The notes under the pieces: model-generated
Told to the model about the DNA's origin: nothing
The model's input: the letters and a program-made list of their open reading frames with translations, nothing else
The model's database searches: none
Shown: positions 50,951 through 59,548 of the stretch, one piece after another
How positions within the stretch are numbered: position 1 is the stretch's first letter
Layout of the letters: every line of letters starts with the position of its first letter
Source: Bifidobacterium phasiani
GTDB lineage: Bacteria; Actinomycetota; Actinomycetes; Actinomycetales; Bifidobacteriaceae
NCBI RefSeq assembly: GCF_019331775.1
Contig: NZ_JAHBBD010000016.1
Span: 1-64,000 of the forward strand
Length of the DNA stretch: 64,000 nucleotides
Direction: 5' to 3'
Made by a program: the position numbers and the translations under genes

Positions 50951-52549
50951 CTACCGCAAGGGCTCGCTCAGCAGGCGTTTCACCACACAATCATCACCCT
51001 CGTAGGGCACGTGGCGGTTCAGGTCCTTGATCCAGCGTTCGTCGCCCTTGCCGATCACCAGCACGACGTCGGTGCGCCCGGGGTGGCTGCGGGCGTCGCG
51101 CAGCGCGTCGCGGATCGCCTCGACGCGGTCGACGACGACCGCCGTCTCGACGCCCGGTTCGGTGACGTGGCGCAGCATGTCGTTGCAGATGTCGAGGTAC
51201 GGCTCGGTGTCCGTATCCTCGGCGGTGAACACGAAGCGGTCGATGCGCCGCTGCGCCGCCTCGACGATCTCCTGGCGGCGGTCGATGGCCTTGTTGCCGG
51301 CCGCGCCGGTGACCAGCGTGATGTGCGGGGCCGCCGCGCCGTAGCGCCGGTCGACGTGGTCGAGCAGCGCTACGACGCTGGAGTGGTTGTGCGCGTAGTC
51401 GACGATGACGGTGGTGTCGCTCGCCTCGTCGGTCTCGACCTCCATGCGCCCCGGCACGCGCACCCGTTCGATGGCGCGGAACGCCGTGTCGTCGGCCGGC
51501 ACGCCGGCCTGCAGGGCGATGGCGGTGGCCGCCGCGGCGTTCGCGACGTTGAACGCGCCCGGGATCAGCAGGCGGAACGCCCCCAGGTCGCGGCCGTCGG
51601 CGGTCAGGCGGAACGCGTCGTCGGCGCCGTCGATGCGGGCGGTCACGCGGCCGGCGCGCGGCGCCTCGGCCGCGGGGACTCCGGGGATGTCTTCGACGCC
51701 GGCCCCGCCCTGCGCCGGCGCGACCTCGAACTCGGCGAGCGCGGCCCCGGCGCGGGCGGCATCCTGCCGGATCAGGTCGGCGTGGTCGCACGCCGTGTTG
51801 AGCACGAGGGCCCGGGCGTTGTATGCGAGGCGGCGTTTGCAGTACAGGTAGTCCTCGAAGGTGGGGTGTTCGATGGGGCTGATGTGGTCGGGGGAGATGT
51901 TCAGGAACGCGCCGACGTCGAAGGTCAGGCCGTGGACGCGGTGGACCTTGTAGGCCTGGGAGGAGACCTCCATGACCAAGTAGCGCATGCCGTTGCCCAC
52001 CGCCTGGCGCATCATGCGGAACGCGTCCAGCGACTCCGGGGTCGTCAGGTCGGATTCCTCGTAGGTGCGCCCGTCGAGGCAGTTGTCGACGGAGGAGAAG
52101 AGCGCGGCGTGGCCGTCGGAGTAGTCGTTGAGGATGGCGTGGGCGAGGTAGGCGGTGGTGGTCTTGCCCTTGGTGCCGGTGATGCCGACGACGGTGAGCC
52201 GGTCCTGCGGGCGGCCGTAGAACTCCGCCGACAGCAGGCTCAGGGCCTTGCGGGCGTCGGTGACGATCAGCCCGGGCGCGGCGGTGCGCTCGGACAGGTC
52301 GGTTTCGGCCACGTAGGCGGCCAGGCCGCGTTCGTCGAGGCCGTCGAGGTATTCCGGGCGGAAGCGGCCCTTGCACACCAGCAGCGCGCCGTCGGCCACG
52401 GTGCGCGTGTCGTAGGTGATGGACGCGAACGGCCGGTCGGAGTCGGCGACGTCGGCGGCGTCCATCGTCCAGGTGCGGCCGTCGATGATCTCATCGAGCA
52501 GACCGTGCTCGTCAAGGATCCGTGCGGCGGATTGCAGCGTCAGTGTCAC
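50951..52549 (-). CDS. MurE-type UDP-MurNAc-tripeptide ligase, copy 2
   Basis: This 532-residue paralogue of the downstream ligase has the same P-loop (GITGTKGKTTTAYLAH), the VMEVSSQAYKVHR and ISPDHISPIEHPTFEDYL motifs, and C-terminal IVDYAHNHSSV and VTGAAGNKAIDRRQE. The two proteins differ most in the substrate-binding N-terminal and C-terminal domains, so they may use different amino acids. The start is taken as GTG 52549 with AGGAAGAAG upstream, and a TTG at 52579 is possible. It heads the four-gene cell-wall cluster. Confidence 0.87.
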   Translation of the reverse strand: MTLTLQSAARILDEHGLLDEIIDGRTWTMDAADVADSDRPFASITYDTRTVADGALLVCKGRFRPEYLDGLDERGLAAYVAETDLSERTAAPGLIVTDARKALSLLSAEFYGRPQDRLTVVGITGTKGKTTTAYLAHAILNDYSDGHAALFSSVDNCLDGRTYEESDLTTPESLDAFRMMRQAVGNGMRYLVMEVSSQAYKVHRVHGLTFDVGAFLNISPDHISPIEHPTFEDYLYCKRRLAYNARALVLNTACDHADLIRQDAARAGAALAEFEVAPAQGGAGVEDIPGVPAAEAPRAGRVTARIDGADDAFRLTADGRDLGAFRLLIPGAFNVANAAAATAIALQAGVPADDTAFRAIERVRVPGRMEVETDEASDTTVIVDYAHNHSSVVALLDHVDRRYGAAAPHITLVTGAAGNKAIDRRQEIVEAAQRRIDRFVFTAEDTDTEPYLDICNDMLRHVTEPGVETAVVVDRVEAIRDALRDARSHPGRTDVVLVIGKGDERWIKDLNRHVPYEGDDCVVKRLLSEPLR

Positions 52550-52704
52550 GGCGGGTCTTCTTCCTGTTGCGGCGGGCAAATACGGTAATCAAAGACCCAT
52601 AAGCTGAAAAATTCCTGAATGCCGTCGTTGTAGATGTGGAATCGTCGGAAAAATTACTGCGAATATTTCGGTCGGGTGGTGGCCTCGGGGACTTCGCTTC
52701 CCCG

Positions 52705-52746
52705 CCGAAGCGCCGTCGGGACCGTCATGGTCGGACGGCGCTTCGG
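52705..52746 (-). terminator. Terminator of the exonuclease gene
   Basis: A perfect 13-bp stem (52705-52717 with 52734-52746) lies 20 bp beyond the exonuclease stop and separates it from the MurE cluster promoter region (52550-52700). Confidence 0.75.
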
Positions 52747-52768
52747 GGGCTCCATCCGACCGCGGACG

Positions 52769-53527
52769 TCACAGCCAGGAGTCGCGCACCGGACGGCGGC
52801 CGCGCTGCTGCAGCCAGCGGTTGTACGAGTCGCGCCAGGCGTCGTGCGCCTCGCGCTGCCAGGCCATCAGCCCGTCCAGCGTGATGCGCCCGACCTGCGG
52901 GTACAGCGTCGTCATCGGGCGGATCAGATCGACGGCGGCGATGGTGTCGCTGGTCGCCTCGTGGAAGTCGCCGCTGGGCTCGACGCCGTAGTATTCGGTC
53001 GTGTACGTCAGCGTGCGCTTGCCCGAGCGCCGCGACACCGAGCGGTCGATGACCAGCGGGTCGACCACCAGCATCTCGGCGCCCTCGCCCATGCGCTCCT
53101 CGACCGAGCGCAGCCGCCAGCGGGCCAGGTCGGCGGCCAGCATGCGCACGTCGAACGGGGCGTTGTAGGCGAGCAGCGGGATGCGCTTGCGCTGGGCGGC
53201 GGCGATGACGGCGGCGATGCGCTCGAGCGCGTCGACCGGCTCCTCGCCGTGTTCGGCCAGGAACTCGTCGGTGAACCCGTTGATCTCGCTGGCCTTGGCG
53301 CTCATCCGGCGGTGCGGGTTGACGATCCACTCGCCGATGACATCCGCCCCGCCTCCGGCGGCGGGGTCGCGCAGCACCAGCGTGGCCGAGACGATGGCGT
53401 CGCGGCCCGCGTACGTGCCGGTGGTCTCGGTGTCGAAGCCGAGCAGCCAGGACTCGGCAAGCGTGGTGTCGGTGGACTGTGCGGGGGCGGCGCCGATGGC
53501 GTCCAACAAATTCGTCATGGCCTCCAT
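52769..53527 (-). CDS. DEDDh 3'-5' exonuclease (DnaQ-like)
   Basis: This protein of about 250 residues belongs to the DnaQ/RNase T superfamily. ExoI motif GFDTETTGTYAGRDAIV, ExoII-like YNAPFDVRMLAADL, and ExoIII HEATSDTIAAVDL with catalytic His and Asp are visible. Whether it is a polymerase proofreading subunit or a repair nuclease cannot be told. Two starts are possible: ATG 53527, which has no clear ribosome binding site, and ATG 53518, which has GGAGG only two bases away. It is divergent from the sigma factor gene. Confidence 0.88.
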   Translation of the reverse strand: MEAMTNLLDAIGAAPAQSTDTTLAESWLLGFDTETTGTYAGRDAIVSATLVLRDPAAGGGADVIGEWIVNPHRRMSAKASEINGFTDEFLAEHGEEPVDALERIAAVIAAAQRKRIPLLAYNAPFDVRMLAADLARWRLRSVEERMGEGAEMLVVDPLVIDRSVSRRSGKRTLTYTTEYYGVEPSGDFHEATSDTIAAVDLIRPMTTLYPQVGRITLDGLMAWQREAHDAWRDSYNRWLQQRGRRPVRDSWL

Positions 53528-53604
53528 TGTCGTGATGGTTCAGACAACCGGCGCGATGCGGGGGCGTGCCGCCGGGGCGCGGGCGGCCGGTACAATGGGG
53601 AGCT

Positions 53605-54264
53605 GTGACTGACGAGCATACGGAGACGATGGCGGAGCGGCGCGAGCGCTTCGAGCGGCTGGCCATGCCCGCGGTCAACGCGCTGTACCGGCAGGCGATG
53701 AAGCTGACCAACAATCCCGACGACGCGCAGGATCTGGTGCAGGACACCTTCGAGCGCGGCTTCAAGGCCTTCGACTCGTTCCAGCCCGGCACGAACTTCG
53801 AGGCGTGGATGACCACGATCGAGCGCAACGCCTACTTCAACCAGTACGCCAAGGCCAAGCGGCGCCCGCAGCGGGCGAACGACTCGACCGGCGAATACGA
53901 CGACTGGGACATCTACTCGGCCTCCGAGCACACGTCGGAGGGACTGAAGTCGGCCGAGCAGGAGTACCTGGACACCTTCGCCCCGGAGGAGATCATGGCG
54001 GCGCTCGCCAAGCTCAGCCCCGAGCGGCGGCAGGTGTTCATCGACGCGGCCATCGACGGCAAGTCCTATCAGCAGGTCGCCGACGAGCAGGGCGTCAAGA
54101 TCGGCACGGTGATGAGCCGGCTGAACCGCGCCCGCACCCAGCTCAAGAAGGAGCTGGCCTCCTACGCCCGCGACCGCGGGTACGGCGTGGGCCGTGGTTC
54201 CGCGAACCGCGAACTCGCCGGGAGCGGCCATAATGGAGGTATCGATGGGAAGGAGCAGGCATGA
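53605..54264 (+). CDS. sigH: ECF-type RNA polymerase sigma factor (SigR/SigH family)
   Basis: This 219-residue sigma factor has region 2 (RQAMKLTNNPDDAQDLVQDTFERGFKAFDSF) and region 4 (LSPERRQVFIDAAIDGKSYQQVADEQGVKIGTVMSRL). This matches the actinobacterial SigR/SigH group that responds to thiol-oxidative stress. It starts at GTG 53605 after GGGGAG. The last four bases (ATGA) overlap a small cysteine-rich protein in the position of the cognate anti-sigma factor. Confidence 0.93.
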   Translation: MTDEHTETMAERRERFERLAMPAVNALYRQAMKLTNNPDDAQDLVQDTFERGFKAFDSFQPGTNFEAWMTTIERNAYFNQYAKAKRRPQRANDSTGEYDDWDIYSASEHTSEGLKSAEQEYLDTFAPEEIMAALAKLSPERRQVFIDAAIDGKSYQQVADEQGVKIGTVMSRLNRARTQLKKELASYARDRGYGVGRGSANRELAGSGHNGGIDGKEQA

Positions 54265-54515
54265 GCCAGAAGATCGAACGGCATAGCCGCATCTCCATCA
54301 CACGACAGACCGCGGCCGGCGTGACGCACACCGACGTGCACATCACCGAGGTCGGCGCGGACGAGTGCTTCGACCCGGAGTCCTGTTGCGACGAGCGGGA
54401 GCGCGCGCTGATCGCCGCGCTGCGCGCGTATCTGCGGCCCGAACAGGCCCCCGAATGCCTGGTGCGGCGGCTGCGGGCCACCCTGGACCACTGCTGCGAC
54501 GAATACCGGCGCTGA
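54261..54515 (+). CDS. Small cysteine-rich putative anti-sigma factor (RsrA-like by position)
   Basis: This 84-residue protein is translationally coupled to the sigma factor. It has six cysteines: one in ECFDPE, a pair in ESCCDE, one in PECLVRR and a pair in DHCC. It resembles the C-terminal part of RsrA-type anti-sigma factors (CC..P..LR..V...L), but the canonical zinc motif H-x3-C-x2-C is not visible. It may be a diverged redox sensor, or bind metal differently. No other function is suggested by sequence. Confidence 0.7.
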   Translation: MSQKIERHSRISITRQTAAGVTHTDVHITEVGADECFDPESCCDERERALIAALRAYLRPEQAPECLVRRLRATLDHCCDEYRR

Positions 54516-54540
54516 CCGCTTCCGGTCGCGACCCGGTTGG

Positions 54541-54900
54541 CGAGCCCGGCTTTGTGGTCCGGTTTTCTGCGGTCCGGCCGCCACGGCTCGGATGCCATGG
54601 TCCGGTTTCCTTGGTCTGGTCTTCGTGACCCCTCTGCACCCCGGCTGCGGTGGCATGGCTGCCATGGCCTGGGTTCCGTGATTCGACTGTCGTGACGTGA
54701 CCGTCGCGGGTCGGTTTCCGTGGTTTTGGCTGTTGTGGCATGGCTGTGATGGTTTTCCGTGATTCGGCCGTCAGTTTGGTTGCTGCGGCCCGGTTGGTGT
54801 ACCCTGGCTCCTCCATGGCATGACCGCCAATCCTGGGTTTCGTGACTCGGTTCCGTGACTCGGGTTCCTTGGTCCGCTCTCCTTGGTCCGGCCGTTGCCA
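54541..54900. repeat. Strongly T-skewed degenerate tandem-repeat region
   Basis: In these 360 bases I count 25 A and 107 T on the plus strand. A motif TGGCATGGCTG recurs at 54650, 54736 and (as TGGCATGACCG) 54816. It is followed each time by TTYCGTGAYTCG at 54674, 54755 and 54838, with an extra copy at 54851. The unit is therefore about 82 bp and badly eroded. No gene can be supported; open frames on the minus strand are explained by its lack of T. Confidence 0.65.
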
Positions 54901-55016
54901 GCGTCGGTTTTGGTTGATAAACAACGGGGCGACTGCGTTTTAGCAGACGCTGGGCGATCCCCAGTGTCGTTTCGGTAGCACAGGTGCCGCCGCAAGTGCT
55001 ACCGAACCGACGCTGG
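54898..55016. repeat. Dispersed structured repeat, copy B
   Basis: A 12-bp outer stem (54898-54909 with 55005-55016) encloses two hairpins: 54946-54954 with 54960-54968, and 54971-54981 with 54996-55006. Bases 54901-54922 are identical to 4706-4727, and the distance to hairpin 1 (23 nt) and its loop size (5 nt) are the same in both copies. The remainder of the gap, 55017-55215, shows no gene I can support. Confidence 0.62.
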
Positions 55017-55215
55017 AACAGAAGACGGCCGCGTAGCGCGCATAACACGCCCGGACAACGCCGATGACACCGACACCGGACACACTCTGGCCTATTGGCC
55101 CATAACTCGCCGGACGACCATGACACACCTGACATGACTGGTAAGACCCACTTTTCTTTACTTAACCCGTCGGTTCTCGGGCGCCCTGCGCTCATTGCCC
55201 CCATGCGCATATGAA

Positions 55216-55246
55216 AGGGCCCGCACCGACCGGCGGTGCGGGCCCT
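55216..55246. terminator. Terminator of the bL37 gene
   Basis: A perfect 13-bp stem (55216-55228 with 55234-55246) lies 15 bp after the bL37 stop; on the minus strand it is followed by TTTCAT. Confidence 0.85.
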
Positions 55247-55260
55247 CGGCTGCCCACGAC

Positions 55261-55335
55261 TCAGGCGTTCGGCCTCTTGCCGTGGTTCGCTGCCTTTTTG
55301 CGACGCGCCTTGCGCTTACGTCCGCGCATGCCCAT
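55261..55335 (-). CDS. Ribosomal protein bL37 (24 aa)
   Basis: The frame reads MGMRGRKRKARRKKAANHGK and ends KRPNA. The highly basic body with terminal ANHGKRPNA is the mark of the actinobacterial large-subunit protein bL37. The ATG at 55335 has AAAGGAG seven bases upstream; a second ATG lies two codons further in. It has its own promoter and terminator, so it is a complete single-gene unit, easily missed because of its size. Confidence 0.88.
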   Translation of the reverse strand: MGMRGRKRKARRKKAANHGKRPNA

Positions 55336-55373
55336 GATGGACTCCTTTACTGAACAATTGACAAGCCTACGGG

Positions 55374-55402
55374 ATTATCGCACATCCGTGCGACGTTCAC
55401 AA
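55374..55402 (-). promoter_or_regulatory. Promoter of the bL37 gene
   Basis: On the minus strand TTGTGA and GATAAT are separated by exactly 17 bp, with the -10 box about 39 bp upstream of the bL37 ATG. Confidence 0.6.
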
Positions 55403-55418
55403 ATCCGGGCGTGGGAGC

Positions 55419-56369
55419 TCAGGCCTCGACCATGCGGATGAACAGGTCGGTGGAGGAGGTCTCGCCCGGCGCGATGACGATGAGGTCGGCGCCGGTGTTG
55501 AACGCGTTCGCGTAGGCGGTCTGCGGCTCGACGGCCACGCCGGAGGGGTGGTTGTCCGGGGCGAAGCCGGTGGCGGTGCACACCTGGAACGAGGTGATCG
55601 TCTCGTCGCCGCCGACCTCGACGGCCATGCCGTCGGGACGGCGGAACACGGCGGTCACCGTGCCGTCCTCGGCGTGGCGCAGGTCGGTCCACGCGTCGTC
55701 GTACGGCTGCTCGGTGAACAGGCGCGGCTCGCGGAAATCGTACTTGGTGCCGTCCACCGGCTCGGTGCCGGTCGGCAGCAGGCGGTCGTCGACGGTCACA
55801 TGCGTGTCGGCGGGCAGGGTCAGCGAGCACTGCGCGTTCTGGCCGTCGATCTCGTCGCCGTAGCCGTCGAAGCCGTTGTCGAGCCACGGATGGATGGCCA
55901 GCGCCCACGGGGCGTTGACGTCGCCGTGGTTGGTGGCCGCGATGGTGATGGACAGGCCGTCGTCGCCCAGCGTGTAGGTGGTGGCCACGGTCAGGTCGAA
56001 GGGGTAGCCGGCCATGTTCGGCGAACGCCACGACAGCGTGACGCTCGATTCGGTCAGCGATTCGAGCGTCCAGTAGGCGCGGTAGCCGTAGCCGTGGATC
56101 GCGTTGTTGCGGTCGTGCTCGTCGATCGGCAGCTCGTAGGTCGCGCCCTCGAAGGTGTAGACGCCGTCCTCGATACGGTTCGGGTAGGGGATCAGCTGCT
56201 GGCCGCTGCTGGCGGGGGCCACCTGGTTCTCGCCGAACGGGACGATGACGTTGCTGCCCTTGTAGGTCAGCTTGCGCATCGCGGCGCCGAGCTCGGTGAT
56301 GACGGCGACGTAGTCGCCGTGCATGATGGTGTACTGGTGCCCGGTGCGCGGGGTCAGGGTGTGGGACAT
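55419..56369 (-). CDS. Aldose 1-epimerase (GalM family)
   Basis: This 316-residue beta-sandwich enzyme interconverts sugar anomers. Landmarks are LIPYPNRIEDGVYTFEG, NNAIHGYGYRAYWTLE with the catalytic His, and ALAIHPWLDNGF with the second His. The catalytic Glu near the C-terminus is probably in SGVAVEPQTAYANAFN. The start is set at ATG 56369 because GGAG lies eight bases upstream; GTG 56378 and ATG 56375 are alternatives. It is monocistronic and cytoplasmic. Confidence 0.92.
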   Translation of the reverse strand: MSHTLTPRTGHQYTIMHGDYVAVITELGAAMRKLTYKGSNVIVPFGENQVAPASSGQQLIPYPNRIEDGVYTFEGATYELPIDEHDRNNAIHGYGYRAYWTLESLTESSVTLSWRSPNMAGYPFDLTVATTYTLGDDGLSITIAATNHGDVNAPWALAIHPWLDNGFDGYGDEIDGQNAQCSLTLPADTHVTVDDRLLPTGTEPVDGTKYDFREPRLFTEQPYDDAWTDLRHAEDGTVTAVFRRPDGMAVEVGGDETITSFQVCTATGFAPDNHPSGVAVEPQTAYANAFNTGADLIVIAPGETSSTDLFIRMVEA

Positions 56370-56628
56370 ATGCATCACTCCATAGTGAAAGCGTGGGTGT
56401 TACCGTTCACCATCGTACTGCCGATCGCGGCGTGCGGCAGAGGCGCGTCGAGGGCCCGTCCGGCGTGTCGCGGCGGTGAGGGGCGGCGTGGCGGGCGGCG
56501 GGCACGATGGCGTGTCGCCGTGCGCCACGGGCCGTCCGGCGCCCCCGTCCGCCCGAGGCCGGGGGCGCCGGGCGCGGCGGACCGGTAGGATGGCGGGCAG
56601 GGCAACGCGACCATGTCGGAGGTGTACG

Positions 56629-57666
56629 GTGACGAATACGGCTCAGATGCAGGGGACCGACGGATCGGGGGCGGCGGCCGGGCGCATCGTCCTGGCGGAC
56701 CCACGGGGGTTCTGCGCCGGGGTGGACCGCGCCATCCTGACCGTGCAGACGATTCTGAGGTCCGCCGGTGCGGTCCGGGGCGACGGGCTGCCTCCGGTGT
56801 ACGTGCGCCGGCAGATCGTGCACAACCGGCACGTCGTCGAGGAGCTCGCGGCGCAGGGCGCGGTGTTCGTCGAGGAGCTCGCCGAGGTCCCCGACGAGGC
56901 CGTGGCGGCGGGCGTGCCGGTGGTGTTCTCCGCGCACGGCGTCTCGCCCGAGGTCAAGGCGGAGGCCGAACGGCGCGGCATGCACGTGGTCGACGCGACG
57001 TGCCCGCTGGTCAGCAAGGTGCACCGCGAGGTGCTGCGGTTCGTGCGCGAGGGGTACGAGATCGTCTACATCGGCCACCGCGGGCACGACGAGGCCGTCG
57101 GCGTGGTGGGGGAGGCGCCCGGGCACGTGCACCTGATCGAGCACGAGTCGGACGTGGAGCTGCTGGACTTCCCGCCGACGACCAGGCTCGTCCTGCTGAC
57201 GCAGACCACGCTGAGCGTCGACGAGACGGCCGGGACGATCGCCGCGCTGAAGCGGCGCTTCCCCTGGCTGCAGATGCCGCCCAGCTCGGACATCTGCTAC
57301 GCCACGTCGAACCGGCAGGCCGCGGTGAAACTGGTGGCCGAGCAATCGGACTGCGTGGTCGTCGTCGGATCGGCCAACTCGTCGAACTCGGTGCGGCTGA
57401 TGGAGGTCGCGCAGGAGGGGCTCGCCGGGCGGGGCCGGGCCTGGCGTGTGGACGACGCCTCCGAGCTGGAGCGCGGGTGGTTCGAGGGGGTCTCGACGGT
57501 CGGCGTCTCGTCGGGCGCGTCGGTGCCCGACGAGCTGGTGCGCGGCGTGGTCGACGCGCTGCGCGGCTTCGGGTTCACCGAGGTCTCGACGGTGGGGACC
57601 GTCAAGGAGAACATGCACTTCGTGCTGCCGGCGGAGCTGCGGCAGCGCGCGTCCGCCCGCGGCTGA
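56629..57666 (+). CDS. ispH: 4-hydroxy-3-methylbut-2-enyl diphosphate reductase
   Basis: This 345-residue [4Fe-4S] enzyme performs the last step of the methylerythritol phosphate route to isoprenoids. The three cluster cysteines are in RGFCAGV, DATCPLVSKVH and SDICYATSNRQ. The active-site regions VHNRHVVEEL, SAHGVSP and TVKENMHFVLP are also present. The start is GTG 56629 with GGAGG upstream. Confidence 0.96.
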   Translation: MTNTAQMQGTDGSGAAAGRIVLADPRGFCAGVDRAILTVQTILRSAGAVRGDGLPPVYVRRQIVHNRHVVEELAAQGAVFVEELAEVPDEAVAAGVPVVFSAHGVSPEVKAEAERRGMHVVDATCPLVSKVHREVLRFVREGYEIVYIGHRGHDEAVGVVGEAPGHVHLIEHESDVELLDFPPTTRLVLLTQTTLSVDETAGTIAALKRRFPWLQMPPSSDICYATSNRQAAVKLVAEQSDCVVVVGSANSSNSVRLMEVAQEGLAGRGRAWRVDDASELERGWFEGVSTVGVSSGASVPDELVRGVVDALRGFGFTEVSTVGTVKENMHFVLPAELRQRASARG

Positions 57667-57698
57667 GACCGGCGGCGGGCCCGACGCGCCCGACGCGC

Positions 57699-58220
57699 CT
57701 ACCAGGTGCCGATGGGCGCGGCGAGCGCGCCGAGCACGGCGATCAGATCGCCCGGCGCGATGCCGATGCTGAATCCGCGCTTGCCGCCGGAGACGAGGAT
57801 CTCGTCGAAGCGCAGCGCGCTGTCGTCCAGCACGGTCGCATGCCGCGTGCGCTGGCCGAACGGGGAGATGCCGCCGACCACGTAGCCGCTTTCGCGCATC
57901 GCGACCTTCGGGTCGGCCATCACCGCCTTCTTGGCGCCCACCGCGGCGGCCAGCGCCTTGAGGTCCATATGCCCGCTGACCGGCACCACGCCGACCACCC
58001 GGGCGTCGCCGGTGTCCGCCATCAGCGTCTTGAACACCTGATGCTCGTCGAACCCCAGCTTGCGCGCGGCCTCGATGCCGTAGCCGTCGTCCATGTGGTC
58101 GCCCGAATGCTCGTAGACGTAGGTGCGGAACGCGACGCCCGCGCGCTCCAGCTCCAGGGTCGCCGGGGTCGAGCCCCTGCCCTTGCCGTTGCCATGCCTT
58201 GCCTTGCCCACGCCCTCCAT
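57699..58220 (-). CDS. ybaK: YbaK-type Cys-tRNA(Pro) deacylase
   Basis: This 173-residue YbaK/EbsC protein hydrolyses misacylated Cys-tRNA(Pro). The catalytic Lys is in HQVFKTLM, and VVPVSGHMDLKALAAAVGAKKAVMAD and YVVGGISPFGQR are family signatures. Two adjacent ATG codons (58223 and 58220) are possible starts, and neither has a good ribosome binding site. It is convergent with ispH, with only 32 bp between the stops. Confidence 0.92.
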   Translation of the reverse strand: MEGVGKARHGNGKGRGSTPATLELERAGVAFRTYVYEHSGDHMDDGYGIEAARKLGFDEHQVFKTLMADTGDARVVGVVPVSGHMDLKALAAAVGAKKAVMADPKVAMRESGYVVGGISPFGQRTRHATVLDDSALRFDEILVSGGKRGFSIGIAPGDLIAVLGALAAPIGTW

Positions 58221-58307
58221 CATAGGCGCGGCCCGCGGACGCGCGACGGGCAGCGGGCCGGACGGGCGACAGAGCGACGGAGGCCTATCGGAGCCCCACA
58301 ACGAACA

Positions 58308-58357
58308 ACGGCGGGGGCCGTGCATCCCGGATTGCCGGGATGCACGGCCCCCGCCGT
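58308..58357. terminator. Terminator of gap
   Basis: A perfect 23-bp stem (58308-58330 with 58335-58357) with an ATTG loop lies 50 bp downstream of the gap stop. Confidence 0.88.
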
Positions 58358-58407
58358 CATATCGTCGGACTGTCCGTCACGAACCGTGCGGCCGAGGCCG
58401 CGTCGGC

Positions 58408-59466
58408 TCACTCGGAGATCTCGGCGAAGTACAGCAGGGTACGCACCATGTTGGAGGTGAAGCCGTACTCGTTGTCGTAGAAGGCGACGGTGCGCACGAG
58501 CTGGATGCCGTCCACCTCGTTGACGTCCGTCTGGGTCGGGTCGAACACGCCGCCGTGGGTGTCGCCGACGATGTCGCCGGAGACGATGCCGTCGGCGTTG
58601 TAGCCGTAGTACTCGCAGTCGGCGAAGGCCTCCTTGAAGGCCTCGTTGATCTCATCGACGTTGGTCTCCTTCTCGAGCACGGTGAAGAGCTCGGTCACGG
58701 AGCCGTCCGGGACCTGGATGCGCTGGGCGTGGCCCTGCAGCTTGCCGTCGACCTCCGGCACGACCTTGCCGATCGCCTTGGCGGCGCCGGTGGAGTGCGC
58801 GATGGTGTTGACGGCGGCGGCGCGCAGGTCGCGGCCGTTCTTCTTGCCGCGCGGGCCGTCGAGGATCATCTGGGTGCCGGTGTAGGCGTGGATGGTGGTC
58901 ATGAAGCCGACCTTGATGCCCCACTTGTCGTTGAGCAGCTTGACCATCGCGGCCATCGAGTTGGTGGTGCAGGAGCCGGCGGACACGATGTTGTCCTCGG
59001 CCTTGAGGATCTCCTGGTTCACGCCGTAGACGACCGTCGGGGTGGTGGCGTCCTTGGCCGGGGCGGAGATGAGGACCTTCTTGGCGCCCGCGTTCAGGTG
59101 GGCCTGCGACTTCTCGGCGGAGGTGTAGAAGCCGGTGCACTCGAGCACGAACTCGACGCCGTCGTTCTTGACCCACGGGATGTTGTTCGCGTCCGGCTCG
59201 GCGTAGACCGGGTACTCCTTGCCGTCGACGACGATGGCGGAGTCGGTGGAGGAGACCTCGACCGGGGTGCCGTCCACGTGCTTGAAGGTGCCGTGAGTGC
59301 TGTCGTACTTCAGCAGGTACGCCAGAGCGGACGGGGAGGTCAGGTCGTTGATCGCGGCGACCTCGATATCGCCGGCTTCGCCACCCTTCTCCTGCAGCTC
59401 GAAGATGCGGCGGAACGCGAGACGACCGATACGACCGAAGCCGTTGATACCAATCTTGACTGTCAT
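58408..59466 (-). CDS. gap: Glyceraldehyde-3-phosphate dehydrogenase, type I
   Basis: This 352-residue glycolytic enzyme has NAD motif [17 protein letters not shown], the catalytic Cys in [10 protein letters not shown] and the catalytic His in TTIHAYTG. Length is normal. It catalyses the main redox step of the lower bifid shunt. The ATG at 59466 has AAGGGAG upstream. A promoter and a strong terminator flank it, so it is monocistronic. Confidence 0.97.
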   Translation of the reverse strand: MTVKIGINGFGRIGRLAFRRIFELQEKGGEAGDIEVAAINDLTSPSALAYLLKYDSTHGTFKHVDGTPVEVSSTDSAIVVDGKEYPVYAEPDANNIPWVKNDGVEFVLECTGFYTSAEKSQAHLNAGAKKVLISAPAKDATTPTVVYGVNQEILKAEDNIVSAGSCTTNSMAAMVKLLNDKWGIKVGFMTTIHAYTGTQMILDGPRGKKNGRDLRAAAVNTIAHSTGAAKAIGKVVPEVDGKLQGHAQRIQVPDGSVTELFTVLEKETNVDEINEAFKEAFADCEYYGYNADGIVSGDIVGDTHGGVFDPTQTDVNEVDGIQLVRTVAFYDNEYGFTSNMVRTLLYFAEISE

Positions 59467-59548
59467 GTAGTTCTCCCTTGGGGATTGGCCGCCGCGCGCC
59501 TTCGGAGACCTCCGGGCACGCTTCGGCCGTTGAATACCAACAACTTGT

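Noticed and set aside
54143-55210. Several overlapping minus-strand frames of up to 355 codons over the T-skewed region
   Set aside because: The minus strand has very few T, so stop codons are rare by composition. The predicted peptides are low-complexity and have no plausible start signals.
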